50,077 nt of DNA from Oscillospiraceae bacterium (GCA_015067585.1 SVMC01000013.1:1-50077), one strand, 5' to 3'; numbered from the stretch's first letter, positions 7,157 through 15,461 are shown. Notes: a model not told the origin generated them from the letters alone. Numbers and translations: made by a program.

Positions 7157-8530
7157 ATGAAAACACTGTTGAAAGGCGGCACTGTTGTGGGTGCTTCCGG
7201 TTCCCGCAGAGCGGATGTTCTGATCGAGAATGAGATCATTGCGAAAATTGGGGAAGACCTCCGGGATGTGGATGCCCGGGTGGTGGACTGCGCAGGGATG
7301 CTGCTGCTCCCCGGCTTTATCGATGCCCACACCCACTTTGATCTTGATGTATGCAACACCACCACGGCAGACGATTTTGAAAGCGGCAGCCGCTCTGCCC
7401 TTCTGGGCGGCACCACCACCGTGATCGACTTTGCCTGCCCCAACAAGGGAGAAACCCTCCAGTACGGCCTTGACCTCTGGCACAAGAAGGCCGCGGGCCG
7501 CACTTTCTGCGACTATTCCTTCCATATGACCATCGATGACTGGAATGAGGAGATCATTGCGGAGATCCCTGCCATGTTCCGGCAGGGCATCAGCTCCTTC
7601 AAGATGTATCTGACCTATCCCGCCATGATGATCGGGGACAAAAATGTATTCCTTGCTCTGCAGGAACTGAAAAAACACGGCGGCATTGCGGGTGTCCACT
7701 GCGAAAATGCGGATGTGATCGACGCTCTGATCGCACAGGCAAAGGAACAGGGAAAAATGGCCCCCGGGTCCCATCCCCGCACCCGTCCCGCTCCGCTGGA
7801 AGCCGAGGCGGTGGATCGTCTGCTGAAAATGGCAGAGGTCGCGGATGTTCCTGTGGTCGTGGTTCACCTTTCCTCTGCTGCCGGCTATGATGAGGTGCTG
7901 CAGGCACGGGCAAGGGGGCAGAAGGTATTTGTGGAAACCTGCCCCCAGTATCTGCTGCTGGATGACAGCCGTTACGATCAGGCTGATTATTTGGAGAGTG
8001 CGAAATTTGTCTGTGCGCCGCCCCTGAGAAAAGCGCAGGATCAGGAAGTGCTCTGGAAAGCACTGGCGGATGGCGGCATCCAGACCGTCTGCACTGACCA
8101 CTGCAGCTTCACCCTGCAGCAGAAAATGGCAGGGCAGGACGATTTTACAAAGATCCCCGGCGGTCTGCCCGGGGTGGAGACCCGCGGCATCCTGCTCTAT
8201 ACCTACGGCGTAGCCAAAGGCCGCATCAGCAAGGAGAAAATGGCCGAGGTGCTGTCAGAGAATCCCGCAAAGCTCTACGGCCTCTATCCCCGCAAGGGTA
8301 TCCTTGCCGAGGGCAGCGATGCGGACATCGTGGTCTATGACCCCGCGGGGCAGCATAAGCTGACCCATGAAGCGCTGTCCGCCAATGTGGACTACAGCCC
8401 CTTTGAGGGCTTTGACATCGCAGGCAGCGTCCGTCAGGTCTGGCTGCGCGGCACCCTTGCCGCGCAGGAAGGCAGGCTTTTGCAGGAAGCCGGCGGCATC
8501 TTCCTGCCCAGAGGAAAGTGCCGGTTATAA
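7157..8530 (+). CDS. dihydropyrimidinase / D-hydantoinase
   Basis: This amidohydrolase opens dihydrouracil/dihydrothymine or hydantoin rings to N-carbamoyl amino acids, using two metals bridged by a carboxylated Lys. The motifs are in place: DAHTHFDL near residue 56, the carbamylation-site Lys in SFKMYLTYP near residue 148, the His metal ligands in VHCENAD and VVHLSSAAGYDE, and the catalytic Asp in CTDHCSF near residue 312. The length (457 residues) is normal. The start has GAAAGGGG upstream. It is a single gene between its promoter and a terminator at 8567-8607. With the adjacent kinase, dCMP deaminase and distant cdd/deoB it suggests pyrimidine salvage or breakdown, but no beta-ureidopropionase or dihydropyrimidine dehydrogenase lies beside it. 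An allantoinase-like specificity is less likely. Confidence 0.9.
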   Translation: MKTLLKGGTVVGASGSRRADVLIENEIIAKIGEDLRDVDARVVDCAGMLLLPGFIDAHTHFDLDVCNTTTADDFESGSRSALLGGTTTVIDFACPNKGETLQYGLDLWHKKAAGRTFCDYSFHMTIDDWNEEIIAEIPAMFRQGISSFKMYLTYPAMMIGDKNVFLALQELKKHGGIAGVHCENADVIDALIAQAKEQGKMAPGSHPRTRPAPLEAEAVDRLLKMAEVADVPVVVVHLSSAAGYDEVLQARARGQKVFVETCPQYLLLDDSRYDQADYLESAKFVCAPPLRKAQDQEVLWKALADGGIQTVCTDHCSFTLQQKMAGQDDFTKIPGGLPGVETRGILLYTYGVAKGRISKEKMAEVLSENPAKLYGLYPRKGILAEGSDADIVVYDPAGQHKLTHEALSANVDYSPFEGFDIAGSVRQVWLRGTLAAQEGRLLQEAGGIFLPRGKCRL

Positions 8531-8566
8531 GCGAAAGAATCCCTGCAAATTTAAGGTGTTTTCATG

Positions 8567-8607
8567 GTTCCCGAATTGGCTTGAATGCCGATTCGGGAAC
8601 TGTTTTT
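8567..8607 (+). terminator. terminator of dihydropyrimidinase gene
   Basis: A 14-bp stem with one mismatch (8567-8580 with 8587-8600) is followed by TGTTTTT. Confidence 0.85.
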
Positions 8608-8723
8608 CCTGAAAGGGGAGCATCGGTGTCGAAATATGCCGGGTTTTTGCAGGTCATGTGGAGCAAAATTCCGAATTTTCGCCAATTCGCCCATCCGGAC
8701 AGATGAAATTTTCTATTTATCTC

Positions 8724-8752
8724 TTGCAAATATTCATAATCTGTTGTATAAT
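8724..8752 (+). promoter_or_regulatory. promoter of dCMP deaminase gene
   Basis: TTGCAA is separated by 17 bp from a consensus TATAAT, 33 bp before the start. Confidence 0.7.
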
Positions 8753-8785
8753 ACAGTGGAATTCATCCAGCGGGAGGAACCTCTG

Positions 8786-9274
8786 ATGAGCCGCATAGAT
8801 AAAGAGAATTACTATCTTGATATTGCCCAGACCGTGCTGGAGCGCTCTACCTGCGCCTGTGAGCACTATGGCGCTCTCATCGTCCGCAACGATGAGATCG
8901 TCTCCACCGGCTATAATGGTGCGCCCCGTGGCCGCAGCAACTGCATCGACCTTGGTTACTGCATCCGTCAGAGAATGAACATTCCCTCCGGGGAGCGGTA
9001 TGAGCTTTGCCGCAGTGTCCACGCAGAAGCCAATGCCATCATCTCCGCTGCCCGCAGCGAATGCATCGGCGGCACCATCTATCTGGTGGGCCGTGACACC
9101 GCCACCGGTCAGTTCATCGATCATGCTCCCTGCCCCCAGTGCAGACGCATGATCATCAATGCGGGTCTGAGCAAGATCGTGATCCGCAGCACCAAGGATA
9201 AATATGACATCATCAATGTGCAGGACTGGGTCTTCAACGACGATTCCATTCTGGAACCCACGGTTGACCGTTGA
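8786..9274 (+). CDS. deoxycytidylate (dCMP) deaminase family protein (ComEB-like)
   Basis: The 162-residue zinc deaminase converts dCMP to dUMP, the thymidylate precursor. It shows the zinc motifs VHAEANAI (about residue 78, His ligand plus catalytic Glu) and PCPQCRRM (about residue 114, two Cys ligands), with the dCMP-deaminase-type insert containing extra Cys residues (IDLGYCIRQR). The C-terminal tail is short. ATG 8786 follows GGGAGGAAC; a longer in-frame extension upstream overlaps the promoter and is not used. It is monocistronic or followed at 79 bp by small membrane protein genes. The riboflavin-type deaminase RibD is excluded because there is no reductase domain. Confidence 0.9.
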   Translation: MSRIDKENYYLDIAQTVLERSTCACEHYGALIVRNDEIVSTGYNGAPRGRSNCIDLGYCIRQRMNIPSGERYELCRSVHAEANAIISAARSECIGGTIYLVGRDTATGQFIDHAPCPQCRRMIINAGLSKIVIRSTKDKYDIINVQDWVFNDDSILEPTVDR

Positions 9275-9352
9275 TCCCACTGTAGATTTCCCGGATGGGC
9301 AGCAGAAGCTGCCCATCTTTGTCTCATTTGATCAAGGAAAGGAGAGCACCCT

Positions 9353-9826
9353 ATGGGTAAGGAAGATACGATCAATGTTCTGAATCTCTATTTTGATGAA
9401 TGGAAATATCGCCACGAAAATTTTTGGAAGCGGCTGACTCAGTTTTCCACTATCACCTTTTTTACCAGTACACTTCCGATTACATTCCGCCTTTTTGACA
9501 ATCTGAAACTGCCGAATATTTCCCTTCTTTTCTTCCCGATTTGCGGCTTTGTGTTGGCTGTCGTTTGCCTGATCTTCTGTCTGGCGGAAAACAGCCGTCT
9601 GGTAGCCGTAGATAAAACGATAAAGAGGATCGTGAAGGACAAGCTTGGCCATTGTTACGAAAAGGAGCAAAGAACTCTGTTCGAAAAGAAACAATGGAAC
9701 CACCGCATCTTTAAGCTGCCTTTTTTCGAGTGGCGCATCGGAACATGGGTACCGCTTGTCATCACATTGCTGCAGATCGGTCTTTCCATCCTGATGGTAT
9801 ACCTTATCATGACAAACAGAATCTGA
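9353..9826 (+). CDS. small membrane protein of unknown function
   Basis: I do not recognise this 157-residue protein. It starts with a basic, aromatic amphipathic region (about residues 1-25) and has two hydrophobic helices near residues 25-75. A charged cytoplasmic-looking loop rich in Lys, Glu and Arg covers about 78-120, and a last helix spans about 130-153. The ribosome site AAAGGAGAG is good. It is followed after 34 bp by an SdpI-family gene, so the pair may be co-transcribed. It lies in a run of small membrane genes (9.3-10.5 kb) that is somewhat less GC-rich than its surroundings. Confidence 0.65.
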   Translation: MGKEDTINVLNLYFDEWKYRHENFWKRLTQFSTITFFTSTLPITFRLFDNLKLPNISLLFFPICGFVLAVVCLIFCLAENSRLVAVDKTIKRIVKDKLGHCYEKEQRTLFEKKQWNHRIFKLPFFEWRIGTWVPLVITLLQIGLSILMVYLIMTNRI

Positions 9827-9860
9827 ATATGTCAGCTTCTGTTTGAAAGGAGGCGGAAAA

Positions 9861-10238
9861 ATGGGCTTCTGGATCTATATGCTGTGCATGGATTTGCTGA
9901 TTCCTCTGACGATGATCGGCTTTGGGCGATTTTTTCTGAAAAGGGCCCCCAATCAAATCAACTGTGTCTTTGGCTACCGCACCGCCATGTCCATGAAAAA
10001 CCGCGACACCTGGGACTTTGCCCACCAATACTGCGGAAAACTCTGGTTTCGCTGGGGCCTCATTCTGCTGCCCTGCAGTATGATCCCCATGCTGTTCCTG
10101 ATCGGAAAAAGTACGGATATAATTGGAATTCTTGGTGTAATCCTAACATTTTTGCAGATGATCCCTCTGGTGGGCAGCATCATCTCTACAGAACGGGCCT
10201 TGAAGCGCACTTTTGACCGAAACGGCAAAAGAAAATAG
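9861..10238 (+). CDS. SdpI family integral membrane protein
   Basis: The 125-residue protein has about three transmembrane helices and the SdpI signature: APNQINCVFGYRT with AMSMKNRDTWDFAH and YCGKLW. In Bacillus, SdpI confers immunity to the SdpC toxin and takes part in signalling through SdpR. Many clostridial homologues have no linked toxin, and none is seen here, so the immunity role is only inferred. AAAGGAGG precedes ATG 9861 at good spacing, which rejects an in-frame start six codons earlier that overlaps that ribosome site. Confidence 0.8.
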   Translation: MGFWIYMLCMDLLIPLTMIGFGRFFLKRAPNQINCVFGYRTAMSMKNRDTWDFAHQYCGKLWFRWGLILLPCSMIPMLFLIGKSTDIIGILGVILTFLQMIPLVGSIISTERALKRTFDRNGKRK

Positions 10239-10329
10239 CAGCCCAACGAATCATTCCTTTGACCTGTCGGATTTTGGCGCGTTAAAACGCGCTCCCATTG
10301 GGAAACCTTTAGGCGAGGGAGGTGATCTC

Positions 10330-10497
10330 GTGGAAGTGAAGTCTTTTGCCGTTACCGTGGGTGCGGGCATGGTGCTTGGCGCCGCCGCCATCATGATGAT
10401 GCCCCGGCAGAACAAGGTCCGCCGTGCAGTGGAAAAAACCGCAAACAAGATTGAAGACCGCATCGAGGATACCATGTGCTGCATGAAGCACAGCTAA
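10330..10497 (+). CDS. small single-pass membrane protein (YtxH-like)
   Basis: A 55-residue protein with an N-terminal hydrophobic segment (FAVTVGAGMVLGAAAIMMM), then a basic amphipathic helix (NKVRRAVEKTANKIEDRIED) and a Cys pair (CCMKHS) at the end. GTG is taken as start because GGGAGGTGATC lies just upstream. The frame is open further 5' but without a ribosome site. It resembles the short YtxH-like proteins of Firmicutes; no function is assigned. Confidence 0.6.
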   Translation: MEVKSFAVTVGAGMVLGAAAIMMMPRQNKVRRAVEKTANKIEDRIEDTMCCMKHS

Positions 10498-10508
10498 CAT
10501 GGTTCAGG

Positions 10509-10544
10509 ATGAAATGTGCGTTGCTCCTGCAATGCACATTTCAT
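10509..10544 (+). terminator. hairpin after small membrane gene, probable terminator
   Basis: A 16-bp stem with one G-T pair (10509-10524 with 10529-10544) around TCCT, followed by ATTTTC. The T run is weak. Confidence 0.6.
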
Positions 10545-10640
10545 ATTTTCAATCTTACTGGAAAAATTTACATTCTGTTCGTTTTTTCTTCGTTTCGCAT
10601 GCTATAATAAAAGGTGTTAATTCAACTCCCGGAGGATATT

Positions 10641-11486
10641 ATGCTGTCCAAAGTCTATGTGGAGATCACCAACCGCTGTAATCTGCAGTGCGCTTTCTGC
10701 CCCGGCACAAAAAGGCCGCCCCGGGATATGCGTCCTGCGGAATTTGCCAGCCTTGCCCCGGAAATTCAGAAGGTAAGCCGCTTTGTCTACTTCCATGTTA
10801 TGGGTGAGCCGCTGTTTCACCCGGAGCTTTCCCAGATGCTGGACATTGCAGGGCAATATGGACTTCGGGTGATCCTCACCACCAACGGTACACTTCTGCC
10901 CGCCCGGGGAACAGAGCTTCTGCAGCATCCTGCCCTCCACAAGGTGAACATCTCCCTGCATTCCATGGAGGCCAACGGTGCTCTTTCCATGGATGCTTAC
11001 ATCCGCAGCTGCGGCGAATTTGCCAAAGCCGCCGGAAGCCTGGGCATCATCTGCTGCCTGCGGCTGTGGAATTTGGACGGTGAGGTTCCGGGTTTTCATC
11101 AAATGAATGAGCAGATCCTTGATATCCTCCATGAGATCTTCTCCGACCCATGGGCGGAGAATTCCAAAGGCTTCCGCCTTGTGCCCCGGGTATTTTTGGA
11201 ATGGGGTCAGCGGTTTGAATGGCCGGACACCAAAACACAGAACCGAGGCGCGGTCGGCTTTTGTCAGGCCCTGCGGGATCAGGTGGGCATTCTGAGTGAT
11301 GGCACCGTCATCCCCTGCTGCCTTGACCACGAAGGCGAGCTTGCCCTGGGCAATGCCTTTTCCGAACCCCTGACAAAGATTTTAAACGCACCGCAGGCAC
11401 GGGCCATCTATGACGGCTTTTCCCGCCGTCAGCGGGTGGCAGAGCTTTGCCGCCACTGCGGCTATGCCCAGCGTTTTTCAAAATGA
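10641..11486 (+). CDS. radical SAM/SPASM-type protein, substrate unknown
   Basis: The 281-residue protein starts with the radical SAM cluster motif C-x3-C-x2-C (TNRCNLQCAFC, Cys 13/17/20), binding a 4Fe-4S cluster and S-adenosylmethionine. FHVMGEPLFHPEL fills the usual GGE position. The C-terminal part has a shortened SPASM-like Cys set (GFCQALRDQ, VIPCCLDHEG, LCRHCGYAQRF), implying at least one auxiliary cluster. Such enzymes mature peptides or modify tRNA or cofactors. No short Cys-rich peptide gene lies beside it, so its substrate is unknown. It could be co-transcribed with the lipid kinase and Nudix genes that follow. The start is set by GGAGGATATT. Confidence 0.85.
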   Translation: MLSKVYVEITNRCNLQCAFCPGTKRPPRDMRPAEFASLAPEIQKVSRFVYFHVMGEPLFHPELSQMLDIAGQYGLRVILTTNGTLLPARGTELLQHPALHKVNISLHSMEANGALSMDAYIRSCGEFAKAAGSLGIICCLRLWNLDGEVPGFHQMNEQILDILHEIFSDPWAENSKGFRLVPRVFLEWGQRFEWPDTKTQNRGAVGFCQALRDQVGILSDGTVIPCCLDHEGELALGNAFSEPLTKILNAPQARAIYDGFSRRQRVAELCRHCGYAQRFSK

Positions 11487-11543
11487 TCCTTTTATAGTCT
11501 GATCCCGATACATCTTCTTATTCTCAGGAAATGGGGTAATGTG

Positions 11544-12428
11544 ATGAAAAAACTGCTTTTTATTGTCAATCCCTACTCAGGAACCAAACGCATTGTGCGC
11601 TATCTTCCGGATATCATCCATCTGTTCCGCCAGTACGGCTATGAAAGCACTGTCTACATGACCGCAGAGCAGGGCGATGGCAGCCTGATCACTGCCCAGC
11701 GGGGCAGCGATTTTGACCGCATCGTCTGCGCCGGTGGCGATGGCACTTTTAACGAGGTGATCTCCGGTGTACTGCGGGCAGGAATTCAAGTTCCTCTTGG
11801 TTATATCCCCTGCGGCAGCACCAATGACTTTGCCACCTCTTTGAAGCTGCCTAAAACCATCATGAAGGCAGCCCGCTGCGTCATGGATTGCGAATCGGTT
11901 TCCATTGACGCGGGAAAATTTGGAGAACGGTATTTTTCCTATGTTGCCTCCTTTGGTGCCTTCGCAAGAACCTCCTATACCACCCCTCAGAGCGTCAAAA
12001 ACACACTGGGTCACCTTGCCTATATTCTGAGCGGCATTAAGGACATCCCCAATATCCGCCCCTTGCGTCTGAAGGTGGAGACGGAGGATTCGATTTTCGA
12101 GGATGACTATATCTTCGGCGCCATCAGCAACACCACATCCCTCGGCGGCGTGATGAAGCTGAACGCAGAACATGTTGACCTCAACGACGGACTTTTTGAA
12201 CTGCTTCTGATCAAATCCCCCAAGGATCTCATCGAGCTGAATGAATGTGTGCGGGCTTTGACCGCACAGGATTACACTTCCCGAATGATCACCTTCTGCA
12301 GCACCCACACCCTGCAGGTATCCTCTCCCGTACCTCTTGACTGGACGCTGGACGGCGAAGCCGCCACCGGCATTACGGATGTCTCTGTGGTGAATCTGAA
12401 AAGCGCCATTTCCCTGTGCTGCCCCTGA
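11544..12428 (+). CDS. diacylglycerol/lipid kinase (DagK/YegS family)
   Basis: A soluble lipid kinase of about 294 residues that phosphorylates diacylglycerol or a related lipid at the inner membrane face, recycling it into phospholipid synthesis. It has the N-terminal nucleotide region FIVNPYSGT, the hallmark CAGGDGTFNEV near residue 71, and IPCGSTNDFA near residue 93, followed by the C-terminal beta-sandwich with LDGEA. A GTG three bases before the ATG (11541) could also serve as start; the ribosome site is weak (GGGG). It is 9 nt upstream of a Nudix gene, probably one operon. Confidence 0.88.
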   Translation: MKKLLFIVNPYSGTKRIVRYLPDIIHLFRQYGYESTVYMTAEQGDGSLITAQRGSDFDRIVCAGGDGTFNEVISGVLRAGIQVPLGYIPCGSTNDFATSLKLPKTIMKAARCVMDCESVSIDAGKFGERYFSYVASFGAFARTSYTTPQSVKNTLGHLAYILSGIKDIPNIRPLRLKVETEDSIFEDDYIFGAISNTTSLGGVMKLNAEHVDLNDGLFELLLIKSPKDLIELNECVRALTAQDYTSRMITFCSTHTLQVSSPVPLDWTLDGEAATGITDVSVVNLKSAISLCCP

Positions 12429-12437
12429 GGTAATGCT

Positions 12438-12905
12438 ATGAAAAACACCACATTGTGCTATCTGCAGCGGGACGATTGTTACCTGATGCTGCACCGGACA
12501 AAAAAGAAAAACGACGAAAATGAGGGGAAATGGATCGGCGTCGGTGGAAAGATTGAAGAGGGCGAAAGCCCGGATGAGTGCGTCTGCCGGGAAGTTTTAG
12601 AGGAAACCGGTCTGACTATGACTCGCTGGCAGTACCGGGGCGTCGTCACCTTTGTATCCGACTGCTGGGAAGGGGAATACATGCACCTGTTCACCTCGGA
12701 CGCCTTTGACGGCACACTGATCTCCTGCGATGAGGGTGAACTTGCATGGATCCCCCGGGAGCAGCTTCCCCGTCTCCCCCAATGGGAAGGCGACCGCATC
12801 TTCCTCTCCCTGTTGGAGCAGAATACCCCCTTCTTCTCTCTCAAGCTGTGTTATGAAGGAGATCATCTTACAAAAGCCTTGCTCAACGGCAAACCAATCG
12901 CATAA
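12438..12905 (+). CDS. Nudix hydrolase (MutT/8-oxo-dGTP diphosphatase-like)
   Basis: The 155-residue protein has a full Nudix box between about residues 36 and 58 (GGKIEEGESP through REVLEETG), which binds Mg2+ and cleaves nucleoside diphosphate-X bonds. The LMLHRTKKKNDENEGKW strand and the C-terminal WIPREQL region fit the MutT/8-oxo-dGTP diphosphatase subgroup that protects the nucleotide pool. The actual substrate cannot be fixed from sequence. It follows the lipid kinase after 9 nt and ends at a strong terminator. Confidence 0.87.
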   Translation: MKNTTLCYLQRDDCYLMLHRTKKKNDENEGKWIGVGGKIEEGESPDECVCREVLEETGLTMTRWQYRGVVTFVSDCWEGEYMHLFTSDAFDGTLISCDEGELAWIPREQLPRLPQWEGDRIFLSLLEQNTPFFSLKLCYEGDHLTKALLNGKPIA

Positions 12906-12906
12906 C

Positions 12907-12947
12907 AAATGCCCACTCCCGGATTCTTTGGGGAGTGGGCATTTATT
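12907..12947. terminator. bidirectional terminator
   Basis: A 14-bp perfect stem (12907-12920 with 12931-12944) between the convergent Nudix gene and repeat-protein gene, with A-rich and T-rich flanks on either side. Confidence 0.85.
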
Positions 12948-12954
12948 TCAGAAT

Positions 12955-13308
12955 TTAGTCAACATCCGCGTAATCAGCGAATTCTGCTTCGATCTCTGCC
13001 TTGCGGAAGGGATTGAGGCGGATCAAATCTTCCTTTGTGGGGAACTTGCTGACGATCTGCTCCTTGGTGGGGATCTTCTCACGGATCTGCTCTTTGGTGG
13101 GGATCTTTTCACGGATCTGCTCCTTGGTGGGGATCTTTTCGCGGAGCTGCTCTTTGGTGGGAATCTTGCTCTTGACCTTTGCCGTCAGTTCTTCCCGTCT
13201 GGCAAACAGGGCGGTCAGCTTATCCCAATAGGCTGCCACAAGGAACAAAACGCCTGCCACCGCGGCCAAGACTGCCAAGATCTTCAAAAAAACCTTAAAT
13301 GCTTTCAT
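12955..13308 (-). CDS. membrane-anchored protein with tandem PTKEQ decapeptide repeats
   Basis: I recognise no family. The 117-residue protein has an N-terminal transmembrane helix (about residues 5-27, FKVFLKILAVLAAVAGVLF). A basic stretch follows, then nearly five tandem decapeptides of the form IPTKEQIREK (about residues 47-95), and an acidic tail. The repeats predict short amphipathic helices broken by Pro, like a rigid rod at the membrane. ATG 13308 follows AGGAGGCCCGAA; the frame is open 41 codons further upstream but without support. The DNA repeat has a 30-bp period. It appears monocistronic. Confidence 0.7.
   Translation of the reverse strand: MKAFKVFLKILAVLAAVAGVLFLVAAYWDKLTALFARREELTAKVKSKIPTKEQLREKIPTKEQIREKIPTKEQIREKIPTKEQIVSKFPTKEDLIRLNPFRKAEIEAEFADYADVD
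13030..13172 (-). repeat. 30-bp in-frame tandem repeat, about 4.7 copies
   Basis: Copies of GGGATCTTTTCACGGATCTG plus CTCCTTGGTG repeat at a 30-bp period with few changes, coding the decapeptide repeat. The high identity between copies suggests recent expansion and possible copy-number variation between strains. Confidence 0.88.
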
Positions 13309-13433
13309 TTCGGGCCTCCTAATTTGTTTGTTACGGAAATTTCGCCCAAAGGCAGAAATTATCCTGCTGCAATCAGTGATTATAATAGGAATATACCACA
13401 ATTTATCCTGTTTTGCAACAGTATTCTTCACAT

Positions 13434-13955
13434 TCAGGGCCGGATGATATAATTCTCTTTTCTGGGCTTTGCCGGGGCGGGTTCTGCCGCGCCGTAACCC
13501 ACGATGCAGTGACCGATGCCGATGTAGTTGCCTTCAAGGCCCCATTCGCGAAGCAATACCTTGCCCGCTTCGGATTCGAATTCTTCCTTTGCCCGATGGA
13601 TCCAGCAGCCGCCGAGACCAAGAGCGCTTGCCGCTAAAAGCAGATTGCCCATGACGAGGCTTCCGTCATAGACCGCCGTGGGAATGTCCGCATTGGCCAG
13701 CACTACCAGCACCGTGGGTGCGCCGTAGAAGGGATGGCTGCCCTCCGCGCCCATGATGGCGGCGTTCATTTTTTCAAGTTCCGCAATGGTCTTTTCATCC
13801 TGCAGCACCACGATCACAGGGCTTTGCTTGCCCATGCCCGTGGCGGCATGAATGCCCGCCTGCAGGATCTGCTCCAGCAGTTCCGCAGGAACCTGCCGGG
13901 ATTCATATTTTTTAATGCTGCGTCTATCTACCATTGCCTGAATGACTTCGTTCAT
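13434..13955 (-). CDS. nitroreductase family protein
   Basis: This FMN-dependent oxidoreductase has 173 residues. The family features are the N-terminal RRSIKKYESRQVP (phosphate-binding Arg pattern), AATGMGKQSP, and GLGGCWIHRAKEEF near residue 112. It probably reduces nitro compounds or quinones, or acts on an unknown flavin substrate, with NAD(P)H. It is shorter than classical NfsB, in the small clostridial subgroup. AGGAGGTATCACG fixes the start. It lies 15 bp downstream of birA, probably in one leftward unit. Confidence 0.88.
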   Translation of the reverse strand: MNEVIQAMVDRRSIKKYESRQVPAELLEQILQAGIHAATGMGKQSPVIVVLQDEKTIAELEKMNAAIMGAEGSHPFYGAPTVLVVLANADIPTAVYDGSLVMGNLLLAASALGLGGCWIHRAKEEFESEAGKVLLREWGLEGNYIGIGHCIVGYGAAEPAPAKPRKENYIIRP

Positions 13956-13970
13956 CGTGATACCTCCTGT

Positions 13971-14825
13971 TTATAAATAGCCGTATAATCCTCGTACACT
14001 GACTTCGCCGGAATTCACCCACGACCTTGTACCGTCGGGGTATTCCACCTGCAATGCACCGTTTTCATCGATTGCAAGGGCAACCGCCTCCCTTGTCTCA
14101 AGGGGACGGATCACCCGCACCTGCTTGCCAACCGTCACGCACCGGGCAGCATAATGCTTCATCCATTGCGCTTGTTCCGTCAAAAGGGTCGAACTTAGCC
14201 GTGAAACGGAACGGATCATTTCTGCCGCAAGGGCATTGGGGTCAGGTTTTTCTCCGGTCTGCGCTAAGACCGAGGTGGCGATGCTCTGCAGCTCCGGCGG
14301 AAAATCCTCCGGTCTCTGGCTGCAGTTGACACCGATGCCCACCACCACGTACTCCGCCTGCCCGCTTTCCGGCTCTACAGACAGCTCTGTAAGGATGCCT
14401 GCCAGCTTTTTGCCACCCACAGTGAGATCATTCACCCATTTGATGCCGGTTTCCAGACCGGTCTGCAGCTCAATGGCCTCCGCCGCAGCCTCCGCTGCCG
14501 CCGCCGTCAGATGCAGTAATTCTGTAGGCTTTGCCTGCGGGCGAAGGATGACGCTCAGATAAATGCCCATATCCGCTGGGGAGGAGAAGCTTCTTCCCAG
14601 CCGTCCCCGGCCTCCGGTCTGCAGCCTTGCCAGTACCGCCGTGCCCTCCGGGGCGCCGCCGGACGCAAGCTGCTTGGCAAAATTGTTGGTGGAATCCACA
14701 CTGTCCAGCACCATCACCCGATCCTGCCAGGGATGTCCGTCAAGCTGCTGCCTGATTGCTTTCTCTGACAATCGGTTTTGTCGGCAATCCTGCCGGAACA
14801 GGGCCAATACCTCCTGCTTTTTCAT
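13971..14825 (-). CDS. birA: biotin-[acetyl-CoA-carboxylase] ligase, without DNA-binding domain
   Basis: It attaches biotin to the lysine of biotin carboxyl carrier proteins through biotinyl-AMP. Catalytic motifs are present: VDSTNNFAKQ, the biotin/ATP loop GGRGRLGRSF near residue 72, KWVNDL near residue 129, and GIGVNCSQ. The C-terminal SH3-like domain (CVTVGKQVRVI and following) is intact. The N-terminal 35 residues are too short for the winged helix of bifunctional BirA, so this is a group I ligase that does not repress biotin genes directly. The gene starts 5 bp after the zinc-ribbon gene and is likely co-transcribed with it and with the nitroreductase. Confidence 0.9.
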   Translation of the reverse strand: MKKQEVLALFRQDCRQNRLSEKAIRQQLDGHPWQDRVMVLDSVDSTNNFAKQLASGGAPEGTAVLARLQTGGRGRLGRSFSSPADMGIYLSVILRPQAKPTELLHLTAAAAEAAAEAIELQTGLETGIKWVNDLTVGGKKLAGILTELSVEPESGQAEYVVVGIGVNCSQRPEDFPPELQSIATSVLAQTGEKPDPNALAAEMIRSVSRLSSTLLTEQAQWMKHYAARCVTVGKQVRVIRPLETREAVALAIDENGALQVEYPDGTRSWVNSGEVSVRGLYGYL

Positions 14826-14829
14826 AGGC

Positions 14830-15321
14830 TTAAATCAGGAAGATGGCCGCAAGGACGCAGCCCACCGCCACAAGGCCGAGGATCAAAAACACCTTCCAAG
14901 CTGCATTGTCGCTGTCCGCTTCTGTCTCGGATTGCGCTTCTTCCACTCCTTCCTGATTCATGTACTCCTCATAAGCCTCCATCAGATCCTCTTCCTCAAT
15001 GGGCAGAGGTGGACGGGACAGCAGCATGAGACAGCGCTTGGCCATCGGCAGATCTTTTCGGTTTACATAAATGTCCCCCGGAATCTCCTGCTCCGGGTCA
15101 ACACGGACGAACTCTCCTGCAGTGCTTTCCAGATAGGATACAACGCCCGTCCGTTGCAGAAGTTCCTGCACTTCCCATGCGTTTTCAGCATCGGTTGTGG
15201 TCAGAAACACCGGCTCAAAAACGGGTTCATCCTTCTTCAGCTCCGCAACAAGGGCCGTGCCGCATTCGCTGCAGACCGCAAACCCTTCACGATACTCACT
15301 TCTACATTTAGGACACCACAT
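14830..15321 (-). CDS. zinc-ribbon protein with C-terminal membrane anchor
   Basis: The 163-residue protein starts with a zinc ribbon, MWCPKCRSEYREGF and VCSECG (two CxxC knuckles). A domain resembling the DUF2007/signal-transducing Cys-rich group follows (LTTTDAENAWEVQELLQRTG, about residues 42-100), then an acidic linker, and it ends with one transmembrane helix. The function is unknown; topology suggests a tail-anchored cytoplasmic domain. ATG 15321 follows GGAAGTGACA. The frame extends 17 codons upstream without a ribosome site. It heads the birA-nitroreductase unit. Confidence 0.72.
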   Translation of the reverse strand: MWCPKCRSEYREGFAVCSECGTALVAELKKDEPVFEPVFLTTTDAENAWEVQELLQRTGVVSYLESTAGEFVRVDPEQEIPGDIYVNRKDLPMAKRCLMLLSRPPLPIEEEDLMEAYEEYMNQEGVEEAQSETEADSDNAAWKVFLILGLVAVGCVLAAIFLI

Positions 15322-15387
15322 ATTGTCACTTCCTTTCCCCTCTACTTTGCCATAAATTAGGCACAATGTCAAACTATTTTCCGTGCA

Positions 15388-15416
15388 TTGCTTTTTATTT
15401 CACGATATGCTATGAT
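15388..15416 (+). promoter_or_regulatory. promoter of ACT-DUF711 operon
   Basis: TTGCTT is separated by 17 bp from TATGAT, about 46 bp before the ACT-protein start. Confidence 0.55.
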
Positions 15417-15461
15417 ACGCAGGTAAAAATACAGAAAAAGACAGAGACAGGAGGCATTTCC

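Noticed and set aside
13030-13172. Possible CRISPR array
   Set aside because: The 30-bp units are contiguous with no unique spacers, and they encode an in-frame decapeptide repeat.
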